Positions 1-5,945 are shown, counted from the first letter of the stretch. The stretch is 13,413 nucleotides of DNA from Candidatus Methanosuratincola sp. (GCA_029907755.1 JARYLH010000030.1:1-13413); one strand, 5' to 3'. A program made the numbers and translations. Notes: generated by a model not told the origin, from the sequence alone.

Positions 1-78
1 ATTATTTTAGTTTTTTTGAGATGTTATTTTTGAAAAAAAATGAGCTGCCGCCGATCTATGAATTGGAACATGACAACC

Positions 79-86
79 AATATTAG
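79..86 (+). promoter_or_regulatory. TATA-like box before the membrane-anchored protein gene
   Basis: The sequence CAATATTA lies about 25-30 nt upstream of the ribosome binding site at 107-113 (TGAGG within GTGAGGGA). That spacing puts transcription start near 107-109, a very short leader. A run of eight T (97-104) lies between box and start; it could also end transcription from a gene to the left. This is a pattern-based call only. Confidence 0.35.
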
Positions 87-116
87 GAAGACTTTCTTTT
101 TTTTCTGTGAGGGAAG

Positions 117-809
117 ATGTCAGAAGAAGTAGTTCCACCAGCCAAGGTAATTTTCCTAATGGCGATAGGACTGATGGCGCTAATCGGGTTAGGGGGGGCC
201 CTAGGGTTTCAGGCTTTCGGGCAGGATTTCATTGAGAACATGAACAAATACAACCTTGCTGAGATCGGTAGGGGCGGAAGGCTTGTCTACTACGAAACCC
301 CCTTGGGAGAGAAGATGGTGGATGTCGACATCGGTTTTGATTTGAACACGACTTACAACTCGACACACGGCGTGGTTTATTGGTTCAAGGGGGTAGAGCT
401 TCCTTACGGCGCGACGATAATAGATGCGATACAGAACATCCACAGTGCGAAGGAGGCAGAATTGAGGGTTTACAACCTGGAGAATTCATCAATTTTCGAG
501 AGGATTCCTATCGACGATTTCCAGAGCCTCGAGTTCACAGTGACCTACGGCAGCATCTCGGGTATGCGCTATATCGATGAAATCAACGGAATAAAGAACA
601 ATCCAGGATTGCTGTTGCAGTGGATGATATACTTCTGGAACCCTGAAAAGGGAGAGTTCATTTACCTCACAGCTTCACCTGATAAATTTACGTTATCGCA
701 CAGGGACACAATAATCATCATATATGACTTATTCGGAGGATGGCCTGCAGACTGTTGCAGCGGCGGTGGTTGGGAATATAACGAATATGAAGGTGCACTC
801 ACACGCTAA
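117..809 (+). CDS. Membrane-anchored extracytoplasmic protein with a DUF4430-like domain
   Basis: The 230-residue protein has one hydrophobic segment at about residues 10-34 and then a soluble part with no further membrane segment, so it is probably anchored at the N-terminus and faces outward. Residues about 86-207 follow the pattern I associate with DUF4430 (transcobalamin C-terminal-like domain): an ELPYGATIIDAI start, an INGI element near 156-159, a WMIYFWN element near 169-175 and a closing HRDTIIIIYD strand at 195-204. Members of that family are often secreted and sometimes sit with corrinoid or surface proteins, but the ligand is unknown here. Three NxS/T sequons (NTT, NST, NSS) fit surface glycosylation. 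The tail has a CC pair at 213-214 in a Gly-rich context. The start is chosen on the TGAGG ribosome binding site 4-5 nt before the ATG. Base composition is more AT-rich than the genes to the right. Domain assignment is tentative. Confidence 0.7.
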   Translation: MSEEVVPPAKVIFLMAIGLMALIGLGGALGFQAFGQDFIENMNKYNLAEIGRGGRLVYYETPLGEKMVDVDIGFDLNTTYNSTHGVVYWFKGVELPYGATIIDAIQNIHSAKEAELRVYNLENSSIFERIPIDDFQSLEFTVTYGSISGMRYIDEINGIKNNPGLLLQWMIYFWNPEKGEFIYLTASPDKFTLSHRDTIIIIYDLFGGWPADCCSGGGWEYNEYEGALTR

Positions 810-847
810 AATAAATTAAAAATGGATTAATTCTAAATAATTTTTGT
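810..847. terminator. AT-rich convergent intergenic region with T-tracts on both strands
   Basis: Between two converging genes lie a T5 tract on the plus strand (841-845) and an A5 tract (818-822) that reads as T5 on the minus strand. Short oligo-T runs like these are the usual archaeal termination signal. No strong hairpin is visible. Confidence 0.45.
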
Positions 848-1336
848 TCAATCAACTTCTCTATTGCATCGGCATCTGAAGGATCCAATTATCTTCAGCG
901 CGGTATCCTCGAACGAATTGTCGTTGTGGTAATACTCGTTGAAGAGAAGGTATCGCCTGTTCCATTCCTCGCAGAAGGCAACCAGCCCAATAATGCAGTG
1001 GTGCAGCTCTTTTGTGAACCGCTTCTTTGTGGAATACGCGATTTTGTGGAAGTGAGCGGGGTGGGCAGAGTCCGTTCCGGGCCAGTTGAAGACTTCAGTC
1101 TTTATCCCCACAAGATCATTGTCATTCTCAATCGCTTCAACCTTGTCCTTGAAGAAATCTTCTGGAGAAGAATAAACCTTCTTGAACTCGTCGAGGTCGT
1201 CCCAAAAAACGGTGACTGTGTGCTTGAAGTGATCCGAAATTTCCAGATCTCCCTTGAAGTAAAGGGATCCTTTTGTGATTGAGACAAAATACTCCTTTGG
1301 AACATCTAATTCGATGCCGTAGATCGACAGCAGCAT
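848..1336 (-). CDS. Hypothetical protein, 162 residues, unrecognised
   Basis: From the ATG at 1336 this reads 162 residues opening with MLLSIYGIELDVPKEYFVSI. The start resembles small archaeal proteins of unknown function that begin with a similar IYG-(I/V)-E-(L/I)-(D/E)-(V/L)-P strand, but I cannot name a family. The reading frame stays open far upstream, to 1546, but that part lies antisense-frame within the uspA coding region and is Arg-rich and low in hydrophobics, as expected of a shadow; the ATG at 1336, after the uspA stop, is the sensible start. Visible features: no signal peptide, many aromatic residues, and a histidine-rich middle (HPAHFHK, then ELHHC) that might bind metal. The gene lies 41 nt after uspA on the same strand, separated by a T7 tract, so it may be cotranscribed by read-through or have its own weak promoter. 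Confidence 0.6.
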   Translation of the reverse strand: MLLSIYGIELDVPKEYFVSITKGSLYFKGDLEISDHFKHTVTVFWDDLDEFKKVYSSPEDFFKDKVEAIENDNDLVGIKTEVFNWPGTDSAHPAHFHKIAYSTKKRFTKELHHCIIGLVAFCEEWNRRYLLFNEYYHNDNSFEDTALKIIGSFRCRCNREVD

Positions 1337-1349
1337 AAAAATTACCGAC

Positions 1350-1356
1350 AAAAAAA
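1350..1356 (-). terminator. T7 tract after uspA
   Basis: Seven A on the plus strand read as seven T on the minus strand, 22 nt after the uspA stop codon. It is a plausible archaeal intrinsic termination site, leaky if the next gene (ATG at 1336) depends on uspA transcription. Confidence 0.4.
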
Positions 1357-1377
1357 GGGGGTTTGCAGTCTTATACT

Positions 1378-1818
1378 TTACCGTCTCGTGATCAGAACGT
1401 CGCAGTGCGCGTTCTTCGAGACGTACTCGGCGACGCTTCCAAGCAGGGTTCTCTTGAGACCAGTCATGCCCCTGGAGCCTATTACGGTCAGGGCGCACCC
1501 CTGCTTCTCTGCTTCGGCCACGAATCCAGCACCGACGGTGTTCCACACCGGGACGATCTTGGTCTCGACGACCTTTACGCCTTCCTTCTTTGCCCTCTCC
1601 GCGTACTGCTTAAGGAGGGGTTCCATCTTCTCGCTGACTTCTTTCGGCACTGTTGGGGGATAAGGCGGTATGTCTCCGAGGAGGCCGATTGCAGGGGGGG
1701 CATAGATGGTCACTATCAGAAGCCTTGCGTCGTATTTCTTCGCCATGTCCATGGCCATCTCAAAAGCCGCCTCTGCAGGCTTGGATCCGTCTACACCTAC
1801 CATTATTGTCCTGTACAT
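1378..1818 (-). CDS. Universal stress protein, UspA family
   Basis: The 146-residue protein is a single complete Usp domain. It opens with MYRTIMVGVDGSKPAEAAFE, the first beta strand and ATP-contacting Asp10, and ends with the family nucleotide-binding motif G-x2-G-x9-G-S: G114, G117 and G127-S128 in GSRGMTGLKRTLLGS. It is therefore likely an ATP-binding member of the family, cytoplasmic and dimeric. Usp proteins are linked to stress survival, but the direct function of archaeal ones is mostly unknown. The ATG at 1818 is preceded by AGTGATG, an acceptable ribosome binding site, and by an AT-rich stretch (TAAATATTA on the minus strand, about 1836-1845) that may be its TATA box. It is divergent from the adenosine-kinase-family gene. 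Confidence 0.93.
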   Translation of the reverse strand: MYRTIMVGVDGSKPAEAAFEMAMDMAKKYDARLLIVTIYAPPAIGLLGDIPPYPPTVPKEVSEKMEPLLKQYAERAKKEGVKVVETKIVPVWNTVGAGFVAEAEKQGCALTVIGSRGMTGLKRTLLGSVAEYVSKNAHCDVLITRR

Positions 1819-1934
1819 TTTTCATCACTTTGAATTAATATTTAGCAGAGTAGGGTTATTATAGTTTAGCATTCTGTTCGATTCTAGATCCGTTTTTATC
1901 AAATGGTTGAGCCTGAAGGAAAAAGTGTTAACGA

Positions 1935-1940
1935 TTTATA
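1935..1940 (+). promoter_or_regulatory. TATA-like box for the adenosine-specific kinase gene
   Basis: TTTATA is centred about 26 nt before position 1964, which places the transcript start roughly 9 nt before the ATG at 1973. This supports the ATG over the upstream in-frame TTG at 1907, which would lie before the transcript start. Confidence 0.4.
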
Positions 1941-1972
1941 CAGAAGCGGTTAAGATAGATTTGGTGCGAGCT

Positions 1973-2455
1973 ATGGAGATTAAAATGGTCCAAGTGGGTA
2001 TACCACAGGGATCGAATATAGTGATTGGTCAGACCCATTTCATAAAGAGCATCGAGGATCTCTACGAGACTATGGCGACGCATGCCCCTGGTGCAGAGTT
2101 CGGGATAGCATTCGCGGAGGCTTCAGGGCCATGCCTGATAAGGCGCGAGGGCAACTGCGAAGAACTGGAACGGGCTGCTGCAGAAGCATGCATGGGGATA
2201 GGAGCGGGACACGTGTTCGTCTTGGTTATGAGGAAGGCTTACCCGATAAGCGTGCTGAATGCGATAAAATCGGTCCAAGAGGTCTGCAATGTGTTCTGCG
2301 CAACTGCAAATCCGCTCTGGGTAGTCGTCGCCGAGGCAGAAGGGAGGAGAGGAGTGCTCGGCGTGATAGACGGCGATGCCCCCAAGGGCGTGGAGTCGGA
2401 CGCGGAGAGGGAAAGCAGGAAGGCTTTCCTCAGGAGGATAGGGTACAAGCGGTGA
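1973..2455 (+). CDS. Adenosine-specific kinase family protein (PF04008)
   Basis: From ATG 1973 the protein has 160 residues, the usual length of this small archaeal/bacterial family, and starts MEIKMVQVGIPQGSNIVIGQ, close to the family start. Other family stretches are IGQTHFIKSIEDLYE, EFGIAFAEASGPCLIR, the Gly/Ala-rich GIGAGHVFV, and the Asn/Pro-containing CATANPLWVVV followed by a GVIDGD loop. The frame is open to a TTG at 1907, adding 22 residues, but these lack family character, and a TATA-like box sits between the two starts. Family members are named adenosine-specific kinases from structural and ligand data; the physiological reaction (adenosine to AMP) is not firmly established. AMP phosphorylase at the right end of the window would use AMP, so both may serve purine nucleoside salvage, although they are 10 kb apart. 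Confidence 0.85.
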   Translation: MEIKMVQVGIPQGSNIVIGQTHFIKSIEDLYETMATHAPGAEFGIAFAEASGPCLIRREGNCEELERAAAEACMGIGAGHVFVLVMRKAYPISVLNAIKSVQEVCNVFCATANPLWVVVAEAEGRRGVLGVIDGDAPKGVESDAERESRKAFLRRIGYKR

Positions 2456-2471
2456 ATCTGTGTCCCATAAA

Positions 2472-2482
2472 CTTTATTTATT
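2472..2482 (+). promoter_or_regulatory. Possible TATA box for the Cys-rich protein gene
   Basis: CTTTATTTATT lies in the 98-nt gap after the adenosine-kinase-family gene. If used, transcription would begin near 2504, giving a leader of about 50 nt. A T5 tract (2508-2512) could instead terminate the upstream gene. Confidence 0.3.
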
Positions 2483-2553
2483 CGCGGGGGTTTATCTACT
2501 ACCGTAGTTTTTGAAAGCAGGATGCAAACATCTAGATTTGCGAATGTGAGGTC

Positions 2554-2922
2554 TTGGAATTGAGAAACCTGCCGCAATGCAAAGCGACCTGCCAGTTTTT
2601 CAGATGTGGCCAAAGGGCCCTGTACATAAAATCGAGTGCCCCCCAGCCAAGGGGGTTCAGGAGCAACCCCTGGGAGCAGAGGGGGAACAGGGATGGGACT
2701 CCCTTTTGCAACTGGGTTGGGGACGTATGCGTCGTAGCAAGGTGCAACTACGCCTTCTGCGAGAAGAGGGCACTCCTGCCCAACGGCACCTGCGGTCTTC
2801 AGGAGAGGGAGAGCGCCAGACCCGCGAGGAGCATAGAGGAGGAAGCACGGAGAGAGGAGGAAGCACTGAGGGTTGCAAGAGAGCGGCTCCTCAAGAAGAC
2901 AGGGCGCGAATTCATCGAATAG
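2554..2922 (+). CDS. Small eight-cysteine protein, probable metal- or cluster-binding, function unknown
   Basis: The protein has 122 residues from a TTG at 2554; a second TTG at 2560 is better spaced from the ribosome binding site (GTGAGGT, 2545-2551) and would give 120. Eight cysteines occur in the first 80 residues: 9, 13, 18, 52, 59, 64, 69 and 80. Two blocks repeat the same pattern: C13-Q-F-F-R-C18-G-Q-R-A-L and C64-N-Y-A-F-C69-E-K-R-A-L, each preceded by another Cys (C9, C59). This looks like an internal duplication building two metal sites, zinc or iron-sulfur. The last 35 residues are Glu/Arg-rich and likely form one long helix. No known family is recognised. The gene runs into the MoeB/ThiF-like gene tail to tail with an 11-nt overlap, so its 3' end lies inside the other coding region. 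That the frame is real rests on the regular cysteine spacing and the ribosome binding site. Confidence 0.65.
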   Translation: MELRNLPQCKATCQFFRCGQRALYIKSSAPQPRGFRSNPWEQRGNRDGTPFCNWVGDVCVVARCNYAFCEKRALLPNGTCGLQERESARPARSIEEEARREEEALRVARERLLKKTGREFIE

Positions 2923-3661
2923 GCTTCTGCCGCGAGCATACAGGGCATCCTTCATCCTTTTTTATTGCGATCTCGTCGAAATGCATGAGCTCGCCGTCAT
3001 ACACTATAAGGCGCCCGATCGCCGACCTCCCGATGCCGGTTATCAGCTTCAGAGCCTCGGCAGCCTCCAATGATCCTATGACTCCAGGCGCAGTGCCGAT
3101 CACGGGGAAAGCCTCGGCAGGAGCGGCAGCCGAAGGATAAATGCATCTGAGGCACGGACCTTCGCCAGGGACAATGGTGGTCAAGAATCCCTCCATACCG
3201 TAAACCGCCCCGTAAACGTAAGGTATCCGGAGGGCGACGCAGGCTTCATTGACAATGAAACGCGACTTCAGGTTGTCGAGACCGTCGACAACCACATCCA
3301 TGCCTTTCAGGAGTTCCGCCACATTATCGATGGTGAGTGCTTCGTTCACAGGGTCAACTGCTATCTCAGGGTTGAGCTGTGTCAGCTTCATGGCTGCGGA
3401 CTCCACCTTTGGCCTGCCGAGGTCGATGCTCCAGTGGAGTACCTGCCTGTTGAGGTTGGAGAGGTCGACCGCATCGCAGTCGATAAGGCGCAGGTAGCCG
3501 ACGCCTGCCGCAGCGAGGTAGAGGGAAGCAGGGCTCCCGAGGCCGCCAACCCCTATTACGGCGACCTTCGAAGCCTTTGCCTTCAGCTGGGCTGCCTCGC
3601 CCCAGCCCTTAAGCATAATCTGCCTGCTATAACGGATCTTTTCGCTTTCTTTGAGGTCCAT
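2912..3661 (-). CDS. HesA/MoeB/ThiF family E1-like adenylyltransferase
   Basis: The 249-residue, full-length protein has the E1-like core. The Arg-containing start is RYSRQIMLKGWG (10-21), the nucleotide-binding loop is GVGGLGSP (37-44), LIDCDAVDLSNLNRQ (59-73) carries the acidic and Asn/Arg ATP-contacting residues, and the Mg-binding region is DGLDN (126-130). Two CxxC pairs (C170/C173 and C239/C242) form the structural zinc site. Such enzymes adenylate the C-terminal glycine of a ubiquitin-like sulfur carrier (MoaD, ThiS or archaeal SAMP) for molybdopterin, thiamine or tRNA thiolation. The segment that usually holds the E1 thiol cysteine, just before the GVIG helix, reads PAEAFPVIGTAPGVIG with no Cys; the only other cysteines are C62 and C141. 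It may thus adenylate without forming a thioester, or act on another substrate. Its ubiquitin-like partner is not in the window. Start at the ATG; a TATA-like stretch lies near 3693-3702. Confidence 0.88.
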   Translation of the reverse strand: MDLKESEKIRYSRQIMLKGWGEAAQLKAKASKVAVIGVGGLGSPASLYLAAAGVGYLRLIDCDAVDLSNLNRQVLHWSIDLGRPKVESAAMKLTQLNPEIAVDPVNEALTIDNVAELLKGMDVVVDGLDNLKSRFIVNEACVALRIPYVYGAVYGMEGFLTTIVPGEGPCLRCIYPSAAAPAEAFPVIGTAPGVIGSLEAAEALKLITGIGRSAIGRLIVYDGELMHFDEIAIKKDEGCPVCSRQKPIR

Positions 3662-3733
3662 AGGGGATACCCAATAAACTTCTCTTCGATTGCCTAAATA
3701 TGCAATCCGATAGGCGCCCTTGCACGCATGAGA

Positions 3734-3745
3734 AAAAATAAATAG
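3734..3745 (+). promoter_or_regulatory. TATA box of the tRNA-Cys / SepCysS unit
   Basis: An A/T-only stretch with core AATAAATA (3737-3744) lies 30 nt (centre) before the mature 5' end of tRNA-Cys, predicting a transcript start at about 3766 and a 5-nt 5' leader. It is the strongest TATA-like match in the 109-nt divergent gap between the MoeB/ThiF-like gene and the tRNA. Confidence 0.6.
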
Positions 3746-3770
3746 TTATGTACGGAGAATCTGATTCCGT

Positions 3771-3846
3771 GCTAGGGTGGCTGAGTGGTTTAGGCGACGG
3801 GCTGCAGACCCGTTTCACTGGGGTTCAAATCCCTACCCTAGCTCCA
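3771..3846 (+). tRNA. tRNA-Cys (anticodon GCA), CCA encoded
   Basis: The cloverleaf folds by eye. The acceptor stem GCTAGGG (3771-3777) pairs perfectly with CCCTAGC (3836-3842), followed by discriminator T (3843) and a genome-encoded CCA (3844-3846). The D arm is GCTG...AGGC with three pairs and one G-A mismatch. The anticodon stem ACGGG/CCCGT encloses CTGCAGA, giving anticodon GCA (Cys). A 5-nt variable region TTCAC is followed by T arm TGGGG/CCCTA around TTCAAAT. G1-C72, U73, the GCA anticodon and G37 fit the known determinants for phosphoseryl-tRNA synthetase and cysteinyl-tRNA synthetase. No intron is seen. It lies directly before the SepCysS unit, whose enzyme acts on Sep-tRNA-Cys. Confidence 0.96.
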
Positions 3847-3847
3847 T

Positions 3848-3852
3848 GGTGA
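3848..3852 (+). promoter_or_regulatory. Ribosome binding site GGTGA one base after the tRNA CCA end
   Basis: GGTGA is complementary to the archaeal 16S rRNA 3' end and lies 6 nt before the ATG at 3859. It begins one base after the tRNA 3' end at 3846, so there is no space for a separate promoter between the tRNA and the coding genes unless it lies inside the tRNA gene. Confidence 0.7.
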
Positions 3853-3858
3853 TTCTTG

Positions 3859-4044
3859 ATGAGCCTCTCTGAAAGCGTCGATGGGATAATCAGCGAGATG
3901 TTAGCTTTGAAGCAGGTCCTAAGGAGGACGGCGCCGTCACACAGGTTGTCAGAAGCGGATCGGAATAGGGTCGGGGAAGCCCTAGCCAGGTGCGAGATCC
4001 TGCTTAAGAGGATAAAAGAAGAGGCCGGTGTTCAGCAGCCTTGA
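3859..4044 (+). CDS. 61-residue helical protein coupled to SepCysS; candidate minimal SepCysE-like adaptor
   Basis: From ATG 3859 (GGTGA ribosome binding site at 3848-3852) this encodes 61 residues. A TTG one codon earlier is in frame but poorly spaced. The protein looks like a helical hairpin: a first amphipathic helix (about residues 2-22, SESVDGIISEMLALKQVLRR), a turn with TAPSHR, and a second helix (about 28-56) rich in Leu, Arg and Glu. It has one cysteine and no membrane segment. Its stop overlaps the TTG start of SepCysS (TTGA, 4041-4044), which implies translational coupling. In class I methanogens SepCysE bridges SepRS and SepCysS and has an N-terminal helical part that contacts SepCysS. 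A short helical protein coupled to SepCysS could be a cut-down equivalent; this is inferred from position and predicted shape only. I recognise no sequence motif. Confidence 0.68.
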   Translation: MSLSESVDGIISEMLALKQVLRRTAPSHRLSEADRNRVGEALARCEILLKRIKEEAGVQQP

Positions 4045-5246
4045 GGATCCCACAAGAGAGGCTTGACAAGTACAGGAACCTGAAGAGGGAATTCTCAGAG
4101 GAGGATCATATTAACCTGCAGCCGATACAGCGGGGAGGGGTACTCAGTGAGGAGGCGATGCGGGCGATAATCGAGTTCGGGGACGGGTACTCGACCTGCG
4201 ACTGGTGCCCTCCCAAGTCAGCCCGGCTTGACATGATCAAGAACCCGCCGATCAAGGACTTCTACAACGACCTGGCGGAGTTCCTCGGCATGGACATTGC
4301 GAGGGTAGTGACGCGGTGCAGGGAGGCGAAGTTCATCGCGTTCAGGATGCTAGGTGCGCCCGGGGACTACGTTGTGGTCGACGGGCTCGCACACTACTCA
4401 ACTTACATCGCCGCTGAGCTGGCAGGGCTTAGGGTCAAGGAGGTCCCAGTCGGGGGGGCGCCCGAATACAAGATTGACCTGAATGCCTATGCGGCGAAGA
4501 TCGAAGAGGTGAAAAGGGAGACAGGAAGGCTTCCAGCGGCAGTGCTCCTAACCCACGTCGACTATCAGTACGGCAACGTTAACGATGCAGAGATCGTCGG
4601 AAAGATCGCCCAGGATTACGGCGTGCCGTTCATACTCAACTGCGCGTACAGTGCCGGGGTGATGCCCATCGATGGGAAGAAAGCCCATGCTGACGTGATA
4701 ACCGGGAGCGGGCACAAGAGCTGGGCTGCGAGTGCGCCAACCGGGATCCTCGCGCTGAGGAAGAGCCTTGAGGAGAAGCTACTCAGGAGGGCCTCCATCC
4801 AAGGCGACCTCACCGGCAGGAGCTTCGTGTCGAAGGAGCTCGCCCTGCTCGGGTGCACAGTGATGGGAGCGCCACTCCTGACGCTAATAGCCTCCTTCCC
4901 GGCGGTGGTTGAGAGGGTCGAGAAGTGGGACGAGGAGGTTCAGAAGGCAAGGTTCCTTGTGGGAGAGCTCGAGCGGATCCAGGGAGTCAAGCAAATCGGG
5001 GAGCGCCCCAAGAGGCACACGCTCACCCATTTCGAGACCGAGCCCTTCTTCAGGATCTCCCAGAGCCACAAGCGCAAGGGTTATTTCCTCTACGACGAAT
5101 TGAGGGCAAGGAAGATAGTCGGGATACAGCCGGGCCTGACAAAGCACTTCAAGCTCAACACTTACGGGATCACCTGGGAGCAGGCCAGGTATGTGGCAGG
5201 GGCATTTCTGGAGATCGCCGAAAAGTATGGGCTGGAAGTGAAGTAG
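4041..5246 (+). CDS. pscS: O-phospho-L-seryl-tRNA:Cys-tRNA synthase (SepCysS)
   Basis: The 401-residue PLP enzyme turns phosphoseryl-tRNA-Cys into cysteinyl-tRNA-Cys using a sulfur donor. The fold-type I lysine is K226 in GSGHKSWAASAPTG. The three family cysteines needed for activity are visible: C53 and C56 in STCDWCPP and C272 in LLGCTVMG, matching Cys39, Cys42 and Cys247 described for the Archaeoglobus enzyme. Other family stretches are LAHYSTYIAAE (116-126), DYQYGNVND and the C-terminal QPGLTKHFKLNTYGI. The start is TTG at 4041 within the stop of the preceding small gene, with GGTG (4027-4030) as a distant ribosome binding site. The first 30 residues resemble the normal family N-terminus (ERLDKYRNLKRE..INLQPIQRGG), so no fused SepCysE domain is present. 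The partner SepRS is not in the window. It is probably cotranscribed with tRNA-Cys. Confidence 0.95.
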   Translation: MRIPQERLDKYRNLKREFSEEDHINLQPIQRGGVLSEEAMRAIIEFGDGYSTCDWCPPKSARLDMIKNPPIKDFYNDLAEFLGMDIARVVTRCREAKFIAFRMLGAPGDYVVVDGLAHYSTYIAAELAGLRVKEVPVGGAPEYKIDLNAYAAKIEEVKRETGRLPAAVLLTHVDYQYGNVNDAEIVGKIAQDYGVPFILNCAYSAGVMPIDGKKAHADVITGSGHKSWAASAPTGILALRKSLEEKLLRRASIQGDLTGRSFVSKELALLGCTVMGAPLLTLIASFPAVVERVEKWDEEVQKARFLVGELERIQGVKQIGERPKRHTLTHFETEPFFRISQSHKRKGYFLYDELRARKIVGIQPGLTKHFKLNTYGITWEQARYVAGAFLEIAEKYGLEVK

Positions 5247-5256
5247 GGACCCTCAA

Positions 5257-5922
5257 TCAAAACCGCTTTATCAGCTCTTCAGGGTTCCTGAATACCACTT
5301 TTTCAGCATCGGCTTCCGACAGCCCGGCACCGCGCGCAACAGCCAGCGACATCTCGGGTGTGAGGTGATCGCCGACGGTATGGGCATCAGAGTTCACCAA
5401 GAGTAATGCTTCTACCTCCATTGCGAGCCTTGCCACGTGACCGTTGCCCAAGCAATGCCCGCCCCTGTAGGATAGCTCAAGAAAGACGCCATTGTTTTTT
5501 GCATTCAGGACATCCTCTTCGGTGACGAGCCCAGGGTGCGCAAGGATGTCAACGTCGGCACATCGGCACGCAGCCCTGTTTGTACCTCCCTCCACGGGCT
5601 CAACCGGAGTCTCGCCGTGAACAATAACGATCTTCGCGCCGAGCTGCTTCGCCTCACGTGCTAGTTCCGGGATGGTCGCAGGGGGAACGTGGGTAAGCTC
5701 GACGCCGGGGACTAGATCGAAATCATCAAGGTGTCTGGAGACCTCGTCGGAAGCCCGCCGCAGTGCGTTGACCACCCATTCCAGATTGGATGCGTCCGCG
5801 TGGTCCGTGATCGCAATGAGCCGGTTACCCAGCACCCGGGTCCGTCTCGCTATCTCGGATGGGAGGAGATCCCCATCGCTGTAGAAGGAGTGCATGTGGA
5901 AATCGCAGATTCGCCTGTCCAT
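5257..5922 (-). CDS. PHP-family metal-dependent phosphoesterase (histidinol-phosphatase-like)
   Basis: The 221-residue protein carries the whole set of PHP metal ligands: H9 and H11 (DFHMHS), D40-H41 (TDHAD), E75 (GVELTH), H102 (VHGE), H129 (AHPG) and D179/H181 (NSDAH). Archaeal proteins of this size are usually annotated as histidinol-phosphate-phosphatase-domain proteins. They may hydrolyse phosphate esters using two or three metal ions, but the substrate cannot be read from the sequence, and there are no his genes near it. It converges on SepCysS with a 10-nt gap. The ATG at 5922 has no ribosome binding site before it, while a TATA-like box lies 24-32 nt upstream, so the mRNA is probably leaderless. 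Confidence 0.87.
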   Translation of the reverse strand: MDRRICDFHMHSFYSDGDLLPSEIARRTRVLGNRLIAITDHADASNLEWVVNALRRASDEVSRHLDDFDLVPGVELTHVPPATIPELAREAKQLGAKIVIVHGETPVEPVEGGTNRAACRCADVDILAHPGLVTEEDVLNAKNNGVFLELSYRGGHCLGNGHVARLAMEVEALLLVNSDAHTVGDHLTPEMSLAVARGAGLSEADAEKVVFRNPEELIKRF

Positions 5923-5945
5923 GGTGGAAATAAAATGCCAGACCG

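Noticed and set aside
1337..1546. N-terminal extension of the 848-1336 gene on the minus strand
   Set aside because: It overlaps uspA in another frame, is Arg-rich with shadow-like composition, and there is an ATG after the uspA stop.
1907..1972. Upstream TTG start for the adenosine-specific kinase gene
   Set aside because: The added 22 residues lack family resemblance, and a TATA-like box lies between this codon and the ATG at 1973.
2239..2955. Long minus-strand open frame of 238 codons
   Set aside because: It is antisense to the adenosine-kinase-family gene and the Cys-rich gene, with Pro/Ser/Leu-rich low-information sequence and no recognisable motif.
3846..3872. ATG formed by the last A of the tRNA CCA, opening an 8-codon frame (MVILDEPL)
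   Set aside because: It has no ribosome binding site outside the tRNA and overlaps the site used for ATG 3859; probably chance, though it would read through the same region.
3859..4044. The small gene as a SepCysS N-terminal fusion broken by a frameshift
   Set aside because: SepCysS has its normal family N-terminus, and the small gene has its own ribosome binding site and stop overlap, so two separate genes explain the sequence better.
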